Source: Karstenula rhodostoma CBS 690.94 (Eukaryota > Ascomycota > Dothideomycetes > Pleosporales > Didymosphaeriaceae). Taken from it: a stretch of DNA of 12,422 nt. The stretch covers positions 13,629 through 26,050 of the forward strand of contig MU001509.1 in the NCBI GenBank assembly GCA_010093485.1, in the 5' to 3' direction. A model generated the notes under the pieces. It saw only the letters and a list, made by a program, of their open reading frames with translations. It made no database searches and had not been told where the DNA came from. The position numbers and the translations under genes were made by a program. This document shows, one piece after another, positions 1-9,599 of this stretch; the first letter of the stretch is position 1; the number at the start of each line of letters is the position of its first letter.

Positions 1-83
1 ATAATTAGTATTAGTTAATAGATAGGATAATTAGTATTAGTTAATAGGATACCAGGTATTAGTTAATAGAATATTAGGTATTA
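1..83. repeat. 22-bp minisatellite, left copy (truncated by window edge)
   Basis: Degenerate tandem copies of a unit close to TATTAGTTAATAGGATAATTAG. Successive TATTA anchors fall at 9, 35, 57 and 79, giving spacings of 26, 22 and 22. The 26-bp unit carries a 4-bp insertion. The array runs directly into the palindromic tail at 79-153, in the same order as the longer array at 2616-2910, and must continue left of the window. It has no coding potential, and the differences between units are mostly A/G and C/T changes of the RIP type. Confidence 0.9.
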
Positions 84-153
84 CTACTTCGTGTATATAC
101 TACTTTTTATAGGATATATAGTATATATCCTATAATCTAATATACTTAGCTAG
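79..153. repeat. Repeat tail with perfect 27-bp palindrome, left copy
   Basis: A 75-bp segment that follows the left minisatellite and is matched almost base for base at 2906-2980; the few differences are C/T. It includes one of the rare CGTG sites (90-93). Positions 108-134 form a perfect inverted repeat of TATAGGATATATA around a central G at 121, able to make a hairpin or cruciform. Homology between the two copies stops at about 153 and 2980, which marks the repeat boundary. In an LTR reading this would be the 3' end of the left LTR. Confidence 0.88.
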
Positions 154-180
154 AACTTTAGAGAAGAGGCTATACTATAA

Positions 181-760
181 TTTAGTTATATAGTAGGAGT
201 AATAGGCTTAGCTAGGGATAATATAGATTAAGAGTAATAAGAATTAGAATATAAATTAATTAGAAATATAGGAGTACTATATAGCTTAGATAGAATTTCT
301 ATAATACTAGTAGAAGATACCTTAAATTAGTAGGTTATATTAAGGTAGGTAAATAGGGGTAGAATAGAAGAAAAGAATTATTAGCTTATAACTATTCTAA
401 TATAGTTAGAGTACTAGAAATAGTACTTAGTTATATTATTATAGGAATAGCTATAGATTATATAACTATTATATAGGTAGGTAAATATATTATACTTTAT
501 AGTAGCTCTAGTAATAATTAAGCTATATATATTATAGTAATAGCTATTACTATATACTAGTAGACTAGAATAGAGCGTCTTAGTTTTAGTAGGGATAATA
601 AAGTCCTTATAATTCTATAGAAGAGAATAGTTATTAAATAGGTTATTAACTAACTCTTAGATTTCGCGTCTTTATTTAGGTATAGTAGTATTATAGTACT
701 CTCTACTAAAGTAAGAGAATATTTTACTAGAAAGGAGAGTATAGTAATATAATATATAGG
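181..760 (+). pseudogene. RIP-degraded coding relic, unknown (frame 1), internal to repeat-flanked element
   Basis: Read from position 181 in frame 1, this stretch is open apart from TAG/TAA codons. They are few between 181 and 420 and more frequent after that. Taking the stops as former Gln/Trp/Arg codons gives a hydrophilic protein with Glu/Arg/Lys-rich stretches (for example ELEYKLIRNIG near 241-273). I recognise no family. Its place just inside the left terminal repeat would suit a gag-like product if the flanks are LTRs, but nothing in the sequence proves this. The frame could in part be chance, because other frames are only moderately worse. Confidence 0.35.
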
Positions 761-820
761 ATATAAAGTTATAAACTTTATTAAAATAAATAAATATTAC
801 TTAGGCTATAGTAGATAGGG

Positions 821-945
821 GAGGTGGCCTTAATTTTAGCCCTAATCTAGGTTAAAATTAGTAGGCTACTAAGGTAAAGGGAATATATAGCACTATTTAA
901 TTTTAGCTATAATCTAGGCTAAAATTAGATAGCTACTAAGCTAAA
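821..945. repeat. Tandem pair of 43-bp foldback units
   Basis: Positions 831-873 and 898-940 are direct repeats, 37 of 43 identical and offset by 67 bp. Each unit is itself an inverted repeat: a left arm TAATTTTAGCC (or its RIP variant ending in CT), an 8-base centre around TAATCTA, and a right arm GGCTAAAATTA (GGTTAAAATTA in the first copy). The mutated arm differs between the copies, so the ancestral stem was probably perfect. Flanking GGCC and GGCTAC weakly extend the stem. This may be a small foldback element or MITE end duplicated in tandem. Confidence 0.75.
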
Positions 946-1080
946 CTAGAAAAATATTATATATTAGTATATAATAAGGGTAATATAGCTACTAGTATTA
1001 GATAATAAATATACTAGTAATAATAGTATATATACTATTAGGTATTTATAAAAAAAAGGAACTAATTAAGAGTAATTTAC

Positions 1081-1440
1081 TAGATATACTATAGTATATA
1101 TATAAAGCTATATATTCTAGGGGCCCTATATATAGAAAAGTATATAATAAGGATAGCTCTACTAGTAATATCTTTATAGTATCTATACTAGAGAATATAG
1201 TATAATAGGTATATTAATATACTTTAAAAAAGAATATTACCTAGTTTATTATATAAGAGTATAAGAGTTAGATAGTAGAGAATAGAAAAACTAATATTAG
1301 AGAAGTATATAAAAGCGCTAGTAGGGTTAGTATTAAAAAGAAGTATACTAAGAAATAGAATAATAAAAAGAAGGACTAAGGTATAAAAAAGAGAAGAAAG
1401 AAGTAACTAAAAAAAGCTAGTATAAAAAAAATAAATAAGA
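1081..1440 (+). pseudogene. Possible frame-1 coding relic preceding the Lys-rich tract
   Basis: Frame 1 has few stops from 1081 to about 1437 and reads as a basic, Leu/Ile-rich sequence (for example RIEKLILEKYIKALVGLVLK near 1279-1338). Frame 3 is also fairly open from about 1245, so the two overlap and the true frame at 1245-1440 is uncertain; a frame change near 1440 would join them. No family recognised. An imperfect palindrome centred on GGGCCC (about 1108-1135) lies inside this tract. Confidence 0.3.
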
Positions 1441-2512
1441 AACTAAAGTAGAAGTTAGAAAAGGTAATAGTATAAGAGATAGTAAGTATATAAAACTTAT
1501 TTACTATAATAGCTAAAAATATTATAATAAGTAAAGAGAAGTAGAAATATAGAAAGTTTACTTAAAATTTACTAAAAGTAGGTATAAGTATAATAGGTAG
1601 TATAATTAGTAGGGCTATAGTAGTTAGAGTAGTAGACTATTTATAGGATTAGAAAATAGTATTATAGGTATAGAAAGTATAGTATAAAAAGGGAAAGAGG
1701 TTCTTTACTAATATAGAAAATAAAGTAAGTAAATTTATAGTAGAGGAAGGCACGTTATCTAGAGGAAATAGAGGAAGTAATATAAATTAAAAATAAAACT
1801 AGCTAGTACTATTATAGTATTTAAGAGGTATATATATAGAGTCTAATTTTATAGGGGGGGATATAGTAAGGTTTATATTACTATATATAATAGTAAAGTA
1901 GGGCTAGACTATTAGAATTATTAGGGAGATAAGGTAGTAATAGATATAGGTAGTAATTTAGATAGAATTTAAAGTAGTAGAAATAATAGTATAGGAGTGA
2001 AAAGTACTATTTAATAGGTAAGAAAGAGACTATATAACTATAGTAAAGAAATATTTATTTAGAGTTTTATATTATATAGTAGAAGGGGAAGAAGCTATAG
2101 AGTATATAGACCTATCTATATAAAAAGAGTTTAGAAAATAGCTAGAGGTAGAAAAGAGGTAGTATATATTAAGGGTAAAGTTTAGAATTAGAATATTTAT
2201 AATTTTACCTTAGAATACTATCTTAAATATATATATTAAAAGAGGTATAACTATAGTATAATTTAGCTTCTAAATAGATATAGTTATAAAGTATAATAAG
2301 AAGGTATTTAAGGGTTCTATAGTAATTAAAGATATATATATTACCTATATAATAGATAGACTACCTTCTAAAAAATTATTATTAGAGGAACTATTAAATA
2401 GTAACTTAGTAAGATATAACTTAGTAAGAGGTCTATAGCTAGTATATTATACTATTAAAAAGGAAAGTTTTAGTAATATTAGTATATAGAAGGATATACC
2501 TTATAATAGGGG
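1441..2512 (+). pseudogene. RIP-degraded Lys/Arg-rich coding relic, unknown (frame 3)
   Basis: Frame 3 (codons starting at positions divisible by 3) is interrupted by TAG/TAA only at spacings expected for former Gln/Trp/Arg codons; the densest run is at about 1925-2000, where a TGA also occurs at 1998. The product would be strongly basic at the start (poly-Lys/Arg blocks from about 1300 in this frame) and more ordinary towards the end, for example LPSKKLLLEELLNSNLVRYN near 2361-2420. It ends before the inverted repeat and purine tract at 2502-2600. I see no reverse transcriptase, protease, integrase or DDE motif. A gag-like or ORF1-like protein would fit; this is inference. Confidence 0.4.
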
Positions 2513-2606
2513 TTAATAGGAAAGTTTAGATATATATAAAGGATTATATTAAGGGGGGCTATAAAAAAGTTATAAACTTTTATAACTACCCCTATTATAG
2601 TTCCTA
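2502..2606. repeat. Nested inverted repeats and G-rich purine tract upstream of right terminal repeat
   Basis: TATAATAGGGG at 2502-2512 is the exact inverse of CCCCTATTATA at 2589-2599. Between them lies AAGGGGGG at 2551-2558, then the hairpin AGTTATAA-ACTT-TTATAACT (about 2569-2588). The purine run directly followed by CTATAAAAAAG resembles a polypurine tract next to an LTR start, with TG turned to TA by RIP. It could equally be a hairpin terminus of another element type. Confidence 0.5.
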
Positions 2607-2615
2607 GATACTAGG

Positions 2616-2910
2616 TATTAGTTAATAGGATAATTAGTATTAGTTAATAGAATACTAGATATTAGTTAATAGAATAATTAGTATTAATTAATAGGATATC
2701 GAGTATTAGTTAATAGGATAATTAGTATTAGTTAATAGGATATTAAGTATTAGTTAATAGGATAATTAGTATTAGTTAATAGGATATTAAGTATTAGTTA
2801 ATAGGATAATTAGTATTAGTTAATAGGTAGAATAATCGGTATTAGTTAATAGGATACTAAATATTAGTTAATAGAATACTAGGTATTAGTTAATAGGATA
2901 TTAGGTATTA
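2616..2910. repeat. 22-bp minisatellite, right copy (about 13 units)
   Basis: TATTA anchors fall at 2616, 2638, 2660, 2682, 2704, 2726, 2748, 2770, 2792, 2814, 2840, 2862, 2884 and 2906. Every spacing is 22 except 2814-2840, which is 26 because of a 4-bp insertion. Two alternating variants are visible (ATAATTAG- and ATACTAGG/ATATTAAG-type spacers), which suggests an underlying 44-bp higher-order unit in the centre of the array. The left array has the same 26-bp variant but one fewer unit between it and the tail, so copy number has changed since the two diverged. Confidence 0.93.
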
Positions 2911-2980
2911 CTACTTCGTGTATATATTACTTTTTATAGGATATATAGTATATATCCTATAACCTAATATATTTAGTTAG
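2906..2980. repeat. Repeat tail with perfect 27-bp palindrome, right copy
   Basis: Counterpart of 79-153. The 27-bp palindrome lies at 2935-2961 and is unchanged from the left copy, while the surrounding bases show a few C/T differences. The CGTG at 2917-2920 is also preserved. Sequence beyond 2980 has no counterpart after 153. Confidence 0.88.
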
Positions 2981-3189
2981 TATTAAAAAACCTCTATATA
3001 CTTTATAAAAATATTTAAAGATATAGGGCTAGTATAAAGTAGATAGGGGAGAGATAATCTAGGATCCTTTCTAAAAAGTAGGGGGAAATAGAAGAACTTC
3101 TAGGGGAAAAGGGTAGAATTTCTTAGTAGGAAAATCTCTATTATATATTATAGTAGTCCTGGACAAGGGGAGTAAATAGAACTTATTTT
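2981..3189. other. Intergenic stretch, purine-rich, no gene seen
   Basis: AT-rich spacer with unusually G-rich plus-strand runs at about 3046-3130 (several GGGG/GGGGG tracts) and an isolated CCTGGACAAGG near 3159-3169 that keeps both a TG and a CA. I find no convincing open frame, tRNA-like fold or terminal inverted repeat. It separates the LTR-like repeat from the upstream part of the Plavaka relic, so the 5' end of that transposon may lie here. Confidence 0.4.
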
Positions 3190-4255
3190 CGTTAAAAAAT
3201 ATAAATATTTAGGCCTAAAAGATAGGTTTTTATATTTATCCTATAGTAATAAGAATAAAAGTAATAATAAGACTAATAGTAAAAATAATACTAACTAGAA
3301 TACTAGAAGTAATAATAAAAGTAATAATAAAATTACTAGTAATAATAAGATCTCCTTTAAAACTAATAGGGATATTAGATATTATAGTAATTTATAATAA
3401 CTTACTATAGATTAGTATAACTAAATATATAGCTAGCCTACTATATACTATTAAAAATAGTATAGTTAAGTAATTACTAGGAGACTAGTATATTACTATT
3501 ATATACTAATACTATACTATTATATAAGGGATATAGTATAACTTAGCACTAGAAAGGCCCTTATTAAGGGCTTAATAAAAAAGACACTTTAATAATTTCT
3601 ATTATAGAGAATTATTAATAATTAATCCTATAGTAACTTACTATAACCTTATTTATTAAGAATACCCTTATATCTAACCTTAAAGTTAAAGTTAAAGTTA
3701 AACTCTATCCTTAGTTCCCTTTATACTCTTAGTAAGGTTTTATTATTAAGATATAAACTACCTACTATATACTAAAAATACTTCCTTATAAAGTAATTAT
3801 AATAACTCTTACTAATTACTACCTTTAAGAAATTTCTAAAGTAATATATAGTAACGTCTATAATACTAGAAAACTTATTAGAATAAAGCTTTATATATAA
3901 TTTAATAATCTTAATTTACTATAATAGATATTTGGCTTAATTAGCTTATAGAAGCTTATAAAGTATTATATTTAACTAGCTATAGAGTATATACTATATA
4001 GGTTTTATATCCCCACATATTTTAGGTAACACACAAAAAAGATTAAGATTTTACTAAAAAATTCCCTAATTTTCAAGTATAATAGATATAGGCTTAGTAT
4101 ATATAATATTACTATATAAATAAATTAAATATATTAAAAGTAGTATATAAATTACTATAGTTTATAGTAAGTAATTATATACTATATTTTATATCTACTT
4201 AGTATATATTAGAGTATTTTATATAAATATAGATTTTATCTTTAGCCTCTAGTAT
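3190..4255 (+). pseudogene. Frame-2 coding relic upstream of the Plavaka core, Asn/Lys-rich at its start
   Basis: Frame 2 reads from about 3190 (IELIFVKKYKYLGLKDRF) into a low-complexity Ser/Asn/Lys stretch (3245-3340). After a stop-rich patch at 3375-3470 it opens again from about 3510 to 4250, for example ISPHILGNTQKRLRFY near 4007-4054. Clustered CA dinucleotides survive at 4014-4075. The frame then changes to frame 1 near 4255, by a small indel or an intron I cannot place confidently. It is probably the N-terminal part of the transposase gene or a separate ORF of the same element. I see no clear zinc-finger pattern, but Cys and His codons would have become Tyr through RIP. Confidence 0.4.
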
Positions 4256-4260
4256 ATATA

Positions 4261-7200
4261 TGGCTAGATATTAAAGAGCTAGTCTAGATTAAGTATATAT
4301 CGCTCGTGGTATATAAAGGCTAGGAGATAGATTATAGGTTATTAGTAATAAATATAGTAAAATATTCTAATAAGCTATAGTATTAATATAATTATAAAAC
4401 CTATATAGCCAGATCTATACTATCTATACCTAATATAAACTAAGTAAATAGCCTATTAAACACGGGCCTATATAATAATAATATAGACTATAGTAGTAAA
4501 AATAATAATAATAAGATATATATTAAAAATAATAATAACGAGATAAATACTAAAGCTAGTAGTAATACTAAAGACTATAGTATATAGAGTTTTAATATAG
4601 TATTAGTATATAGGTATCACGAAGATATTAACTATATTACTAGTAATTATTAATAAATAGCTTTAATATCCTTATATATAGCGAGTACTTTAGTTATAAG
4701 TAATTACTAAATCTTTAAAGATATTACTAGTTAGTAAGTAGGTACCCCTATATATAGATTATTCTATTAGTTATAATAAAGGTATTACCTCCTAGTATAT
4801 ATACTAGTATATAGTGTACTAATAGTAAGTTATAGTAATAACTTATATATATTATTTAAAAATAAAATAAGCTATATATTTACTAAGTAGTTATATAATA
4901 TCTAGTATACTAAAGGAGATATTAACCTTTTATTTATAGATAAATATCTATTAAACTTTTTATCTAATATATAGTTTTAAAATACTAAATAGTAATATAC
5001 ACTTTTAAATAATATTAAAATAGGTACTACTAACTATAGTTAGGAAGAATACTCTATATACCTACCTACCTAGAATAAGGTACTTAATAAAGCCTAGACT
5101 AGAGAAGTAGAGTAACTTCTCTTATAGAATATACTTAGGGTAATAGAGTTTTAAATTAGGTTTAAGCTATTTAAAGAATACTTAATATATACCCTAGAGT
5201 AAATACTAAAGAATATAACTAATAGTAATAATTTCTACTATAAGATAAGAATATATATAGACTTATAAAACTCTAACTAATAGTAGAATATATAAATATA
5301 ACTACCTAATAACTTTACTATTATACCTATTATAATTAGAGTTAATAAAATATAATTTAGTAACTATTAGAGTAATTAGATAGCGTGGCTAGTATATATA
5401 TTAATAGGTAATTTAGATATATATATCTAATAGTTAAGAAAGGTTCTAGGTAATATCCTTACTACTATACTACTAATTATTAAGTAGTATAATAGAGATA
5501 TTACTATAAATATATATTATAAGGTAATAGTAAAATTATTAGATTATAAGTACTATTGGCTAGTTATATAATATTATCTAATATCTATTTATATAGCTAT
5601 TAAATATATTAGCTAGATAGGTATATATATAAGATATATAGATAGAGTAGAAAGAATATACTATTTAATTATTTATAGGATTATAGTAAACTATAAAGAA
5701 TAGGTAATAATAATAGGGGTAAAAATAAGATAATACTATATAGTATATTAAATATTACTAGAAATATAAAATATAATAGTATATACCTACTATATAGATA
5801 AAATATTTATAGAGTATATATTATATTACTCTTATAAGAATACTATTAATATAATATAGAAAATAAAGTAGGATAGTATATAAAATTTATATCTAGAGTA
5901 TATATACTAGATTAAAAATTTTATATAGGGGTTCCTATTTATTAATATATATACTACTCTTATACTAGACCTACTTTATTAATTCTATAAAGGACTTATA
6001 AAGTATATAGTTAACTAGCTATCTAGTTTAGTTAACTTAATTTATAGTAACTTAAAGATAAAATATAAGACCTTTAGTATAAGTCGAATTAATAAATACT
6101 ACTATAAGGTACCTTACTTTCTAAATATAAAGATCTTTAATAATATACTAATTAGCTAAATATTATAATAGACTAGAAATAAGTAAAAGGCGCTTATAAA
6201 ATAAATACTAGTAGTATTTACTCTACTCTTAAAGAATAGGCTAAATACTATATAGTATCTCTATAGTATATATAACTTTATTATACTTTCCTATTACTAT
6301 AGCTATAATAAAGAAATACTTAGCTATATACTTAAAGTATTCTAGTAGGTTAATATATATAAATAGAAGCTAGTTAACTTTTACCTATTAAATATAAGGT
6401 ATTTCTAGATACTAAAACTATATATAATTATCTATTATATATAAATAGTAAAGTAGTATAGGCTATTACTAAACTATAATTCTACTATATATATAGAAGC
6501 CCTATATATATTTCTTATTAAAATATAATTCTATCTAACTAATTATAAGAATACTCTAGTATAGATATATAACCTAAATACTCGCTAGATAAGGATATAA
6601 ATATATAAGACCCTTATAAAGTATAATATAGAGGAGGTATTAGTTAGAATATAATAGCCAAACTAGTAGAAAATAGTTAAATTAGCTAGACTAGTATAGC
6701 TAGCCTACTATAATATTAATATAGCTAACTCTCTACTTATATAAAAAGTAGGGTTAAATCTATATTTCTAGATAATAGTCTAAAATACTATAACTTATAG
6801 TAACTATTCTAAGTTATATAATATACTAATAGTAATATTAAAAAAAAAAAATAAAAGTTAAACTAGTAGAATAGACTCTTATTAGAGGGATATAGAATAA
6901 CTTAAAGATAATTCTAGTTAGGTTAGTCTTTATATAATAATAATCTACCTATCTTTTAAATACTAGAAAGAAACTAGGAGACTAAATAGTAAAATATTAT
7001 AGAAGGACTAAAAGTATATCTACTATATACTAAACTAGTAAAATAAAGGTAAGTAGTTAAAATATAATATATAGGTCTAAGAGTATAAGCGCGATAATAC
7101 CCCTCTAAATAGTAGATATATTAGCTAGATTTAATTAATATTTACTATTATAGAATAGTATACTATATACTTTATAAAATAAAAGAATATCTATATTTAC

Positions 7201-7515
7201 TTCTTACTAAAGATATTTAATATAATTAATTAGGGATAACTAGATAATATTTATAGATTTATTAAATTTTATAGTTAGTTAGTATAAGAGATATACTTAG
7301 GGGGGAATAGATACTAAGGGGTATATTAGTATTTCTATATAATATAAATTATTAGTATAGTATATATTATACTAATAAAAGGGGCTAATATAAACTACTT
7401 AAGAAATAGGATATAGTCTAATAGTAAATCTAAAGTAGATAATAATTATATATTTATTATTAATAATTATATTAACTTTTTAGAGTATAATACTATATAT
7501 AATAAGGACTAGTAG
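4261..7515 (+). pseudogene. Plavaka-family DNA transposase relic (KDZ/CACTA-like), RIP-inactivated
   Basis: Frame 1 runs about 1,085 codons without a frameshift; every interruption is TAG or TAA. Reading stops as Gln/Trp and undoing CA-to-TA changes gives the Plavaka block order: GDINLFF (4915-4935), NKVLNKA (5074-5094), AWLVYILIGNL (5383-5415), LLIIKQYNRDI (5470-5502), KLLDYKYYWLVI (5533-5568), RVERIYY (5644-5664) then NYKEQV (5689-5706), the signature DLLYQFYKGL (5968-5997; ancestrally DLLHQ), a QWTG-type block (6166-6177), STIYIEALYIFLIK (6481-6522, ancestrally ...ALH...) and a C-terminal VDNNYIFIINNYINFLEYN (7435-7491). The family cuts and pastes DNA in fungi. An Asn-rich linker lies at 4474-4545. 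A 12-A run at 6840-6851 encodes Lys. Length suits Plavaka (about 1,000-1,300 aa). His/Cys catalytic or zinc positions now read Tyr, so it is dead. Confidence 0.87.
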
Positions 7516-7559
7516 TTAAAAAATAAATAAAATATATTAAAATATAATATTAAATAGGT

Positions 7560-8450
7560 AAAGAAAGAGTATATAAATATACGTAATAAGTTAATAGATT
7601 TACTTTTAGACTCTAGTAGGTAATATAATTATAGTAGCAGTTTTAGAATATTAAAATATATTAAAGTAAGTTTCTATAATATACTATAAATTATCCTATT
7701 ATACTTTAATATAGTTTATTATAAAAATTAATACTACTAAGTACTATATATATCCCTCTAATAGTTAATTATAAGATACTAAAAAATTAAGTAGAATTTT
7801 AGAGTATATACTCTATACTAATACGTAATAACACGTATATTTAAATTCTAAATATCTAAATATATATATATATAATACTCTATATATATAGCTAAGGATA
7901 CTATATAAGTAATTCTTAATATATTAAATAAGAAGTATTATATTATATATAAAAGAGTAGAGGCTACCCTAGTTAAAAATAAGATACTAGGAAAACCTAT
8001 CTAGATAAATTTAGAAAAAGGAAGGATATTCTAGATAATATATAGAGTAGTAGATATATATTTTAAAGTATTTATATCCCTAAAAGTAGTAGAATATTTA
8101 TTAGAAATTATAAGATAATATAACTAAAACTTCTTAAGGTCTATAAAATAAATATAAAAATATAAAAAAAAAGTAAATATATATAACTAGAGTCCTACTA
8201 TAAGACTTCTAGGTAAATCTACTCTAGTACTAAAAGGGGTGTAAGATTCTATAAATAGAGAGTATAAAAAGGTAGTATTAATAAAATAATATCTAGTAGA
8301 ATACCCTCTAGAGATAACCTCTAATATAGTTAAATACTAAACTCTAACCCTTAGCCTAGAAGTAAACTTAGTAATAAGTAATTTAATAAATATATCTACT
8401 ATATCTACTATATCCCTACTCCCTTTATTCTATAAGATATATTAATATAA
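7560..8450 (+). pseudogene. RIP-degraded coding relic, unknown (frame 1), after the transposase
   Basis: Frame 1 stays open past the Plavaka C-terminus, with about 22 TAG/TAA in 290 codons (near 8%), lower than in the stretches I regard as non-coding. It is hydrophilic with charged segments, for example YIIYKRVEATLVKNKILGKP near 7942-8001 and INREYKKVVLIK near 8251-8286. The sequence RLLGKSTL (8203-8226) superficially recalls a P-loop, but the spacing is not canonical and I do not claim an ATPase. Because the frame matches the transposase, it may be a C-terminal extension or a read-through of a second ORF. Function unknown. Confidence 0.4.
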
Positions 8451-8453
8451 TAA

Positions 8454-9590
8454 AGGCCTAATAGTAGTTAACTATAGATAACTCTATATAAGGATATAAT
8501 ATAGCTAGAATATTATAAGTTAGTATAAGACCTAACTTTAAATCTAATAGTAAACTAATATAAGATAGTTATCCTACTTTAGTAATTACTAAGTTATATA
8601 TATTATACTTATCCCTAGCTATATATCCTATAAATAATATAGATAGTAAATATTTATAAACTTATATATAAACTAGATATAATAGCTAACTTAATAAAAG
8701 ATATATTAAACCTCGTCTATTTATATCTAGAATATACCTTAAGTAAATAAGTATATAGATAATAGGGTATTAATATAGATATAATAGTATAATATACTTA
8801 TATTATTCTAAAAAAGTATATACTAGTTAATAAATATAGATAATCTATAATATAATAGAATAATTAATAGTAATAGTAGACTACTTTTAGTTAGTATATT
8901 ATATATACTTATATAGGGAATATACTTATATAGGGAATATACTTATATATAGGCTATAGGATTATAAAATTAATATATACCCCTAGTAAGTTATAAATAT
9001 AGGTTTTTTAAATAGTTACTATTCCTATTAATTATACTAACTATATCTATAGTACGCGTAAACTTCTAATATTAGAGCTAATAAGATATAATAAGTACTA
9101 TTAGATAGTAAAGAGTCTAAGTAGGTAATATATATATTATCTAGTTCTATAAATAATAAAGAGTAGGGTAGCACTATAAGTATATTAATCTAGTTAAGTA
9201 AATTTACTATAAGTTACTAAAGTTTATACTATATAAGTAATTAACTAGTATTCCTACTAGATATTAATATTAGCTAATAGAGTATATTAATAAGTAAAAC
9301 TATATAAATTCTTTTAAAAGTAGTATAGAAAAAGACCTTTATAAAGGTATAGAAGTATAATAAAGTATAAGTTACTTACTATCCATAGCTATATACTACT
9401 AATATACCTAGAATTTAAAAACTTTAAAAAGAAAGAGGGGAATATTAATATTACCATTAATCTAGTATTATAGATAAGATAAGTAAGAAGGCCTACTAGT
9501 AACTTTTTAACTATTTTAAATATTATTTTATATAGACTATTATAAGTCTATACTATTATAATACTTAAGTATAACCTAACTATATAATAG
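8454..9590 (+). pseudogene. Patchy coding relic, unknown (mainly frame 3)
   Basis: From about 8454 frame 3 becomes clearly better than frame 1, for example KLDIIANLIKDILNLVYLYLEY (first part near 8670-8700) and, further on, TIHSYILLIYLEFKNFKKKE near 9378-9437. The middle, about 8830-9040, is stop-dense in frame 3 and holds a 17-bp tandem repeat, so it may be spacer, intron or insertion; frame 2 is partly open there. Reversing RIP would enrich Pro, Thr, His and Arg, suggesting a disordered protein. No family recognised. The changes from frame 1 at about 8450 and back to frame 1 at about 9590-9650 are unexplained. Confidence 0.3.
8901..8951. repeat. 17-bp tandem repeat, about 2.8 copies
   Basis: Unit close to ATACTTATATAGGGAAT, with ACTTATATAG starts at 8907, 8924 and 8941. 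The period is not a multiple of three, so it shifts any reading frame through it, supporting a non-coding or secondary origin inside the surrounding coding relic. Confidence 0.85.
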
Positions 9591-9599
9591 TTTCGCCTA

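Larger units (their letters stand above)
2559..2980. mobile_element. Candidate 3' LTR of a gag-type retroelement
   Basis: The block from just after the purine tract (2551-2558) to 2980 ends at the same boundary as the left copy (about 153). It is therefore a direct terminal repeat of about 420 bp flanking a 2.4-kb interior. Putative termini TA...TA fit TG...CA after RIP. Against this, the left LTR start lies outside the window, so a target-site duplication cannot be checked, and no pol domain is seen. A non-autonomous LTR element is the leading idea; a 2.83-kb tandem macrosatellite unit is the alternative. Confidence 0.4.

Noticed and set aside
2616..2910. CRISPR array
   Set aside because: The 22-bp units are contiguous with no unique spacers, no cas genes are present and the setting is eukaryotic. 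It is a minisatellite.
3680..3706. Telomere-like hexamer run (AAGTTA repeated about three times)
   Set aside because: Only three units, not TTAGGG, and inside a plausible frame-2 coding relic where it encodes Leu-Lys repeats.
4026..4085. Intron starting at GTAACA (4026)
   Set aside because: Frame 2 reads through this region as good protein-like sequence, and the available acceptors do not give the length needed for the change to frame 1 near 4255.
4167..4252. Intron GTAAGT...CTCTAG joining frame 2 to frame 1
   Set aside because: The 86-bp length has the right phase, but no CTAAC/CTAAT-like branch motif is present and frame 2 is open within it. GTAAGT words are common in this DNA.
8203..8226. 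P-loop ATPase/helicase motif (RLLGKSTL)
   Set aside because: The glycine spacing does not match GxxxxGK[ST] and no Walker B or helicase motifs follow; a fungal RecQ-like telomere-linked helicase was considered and not supported.
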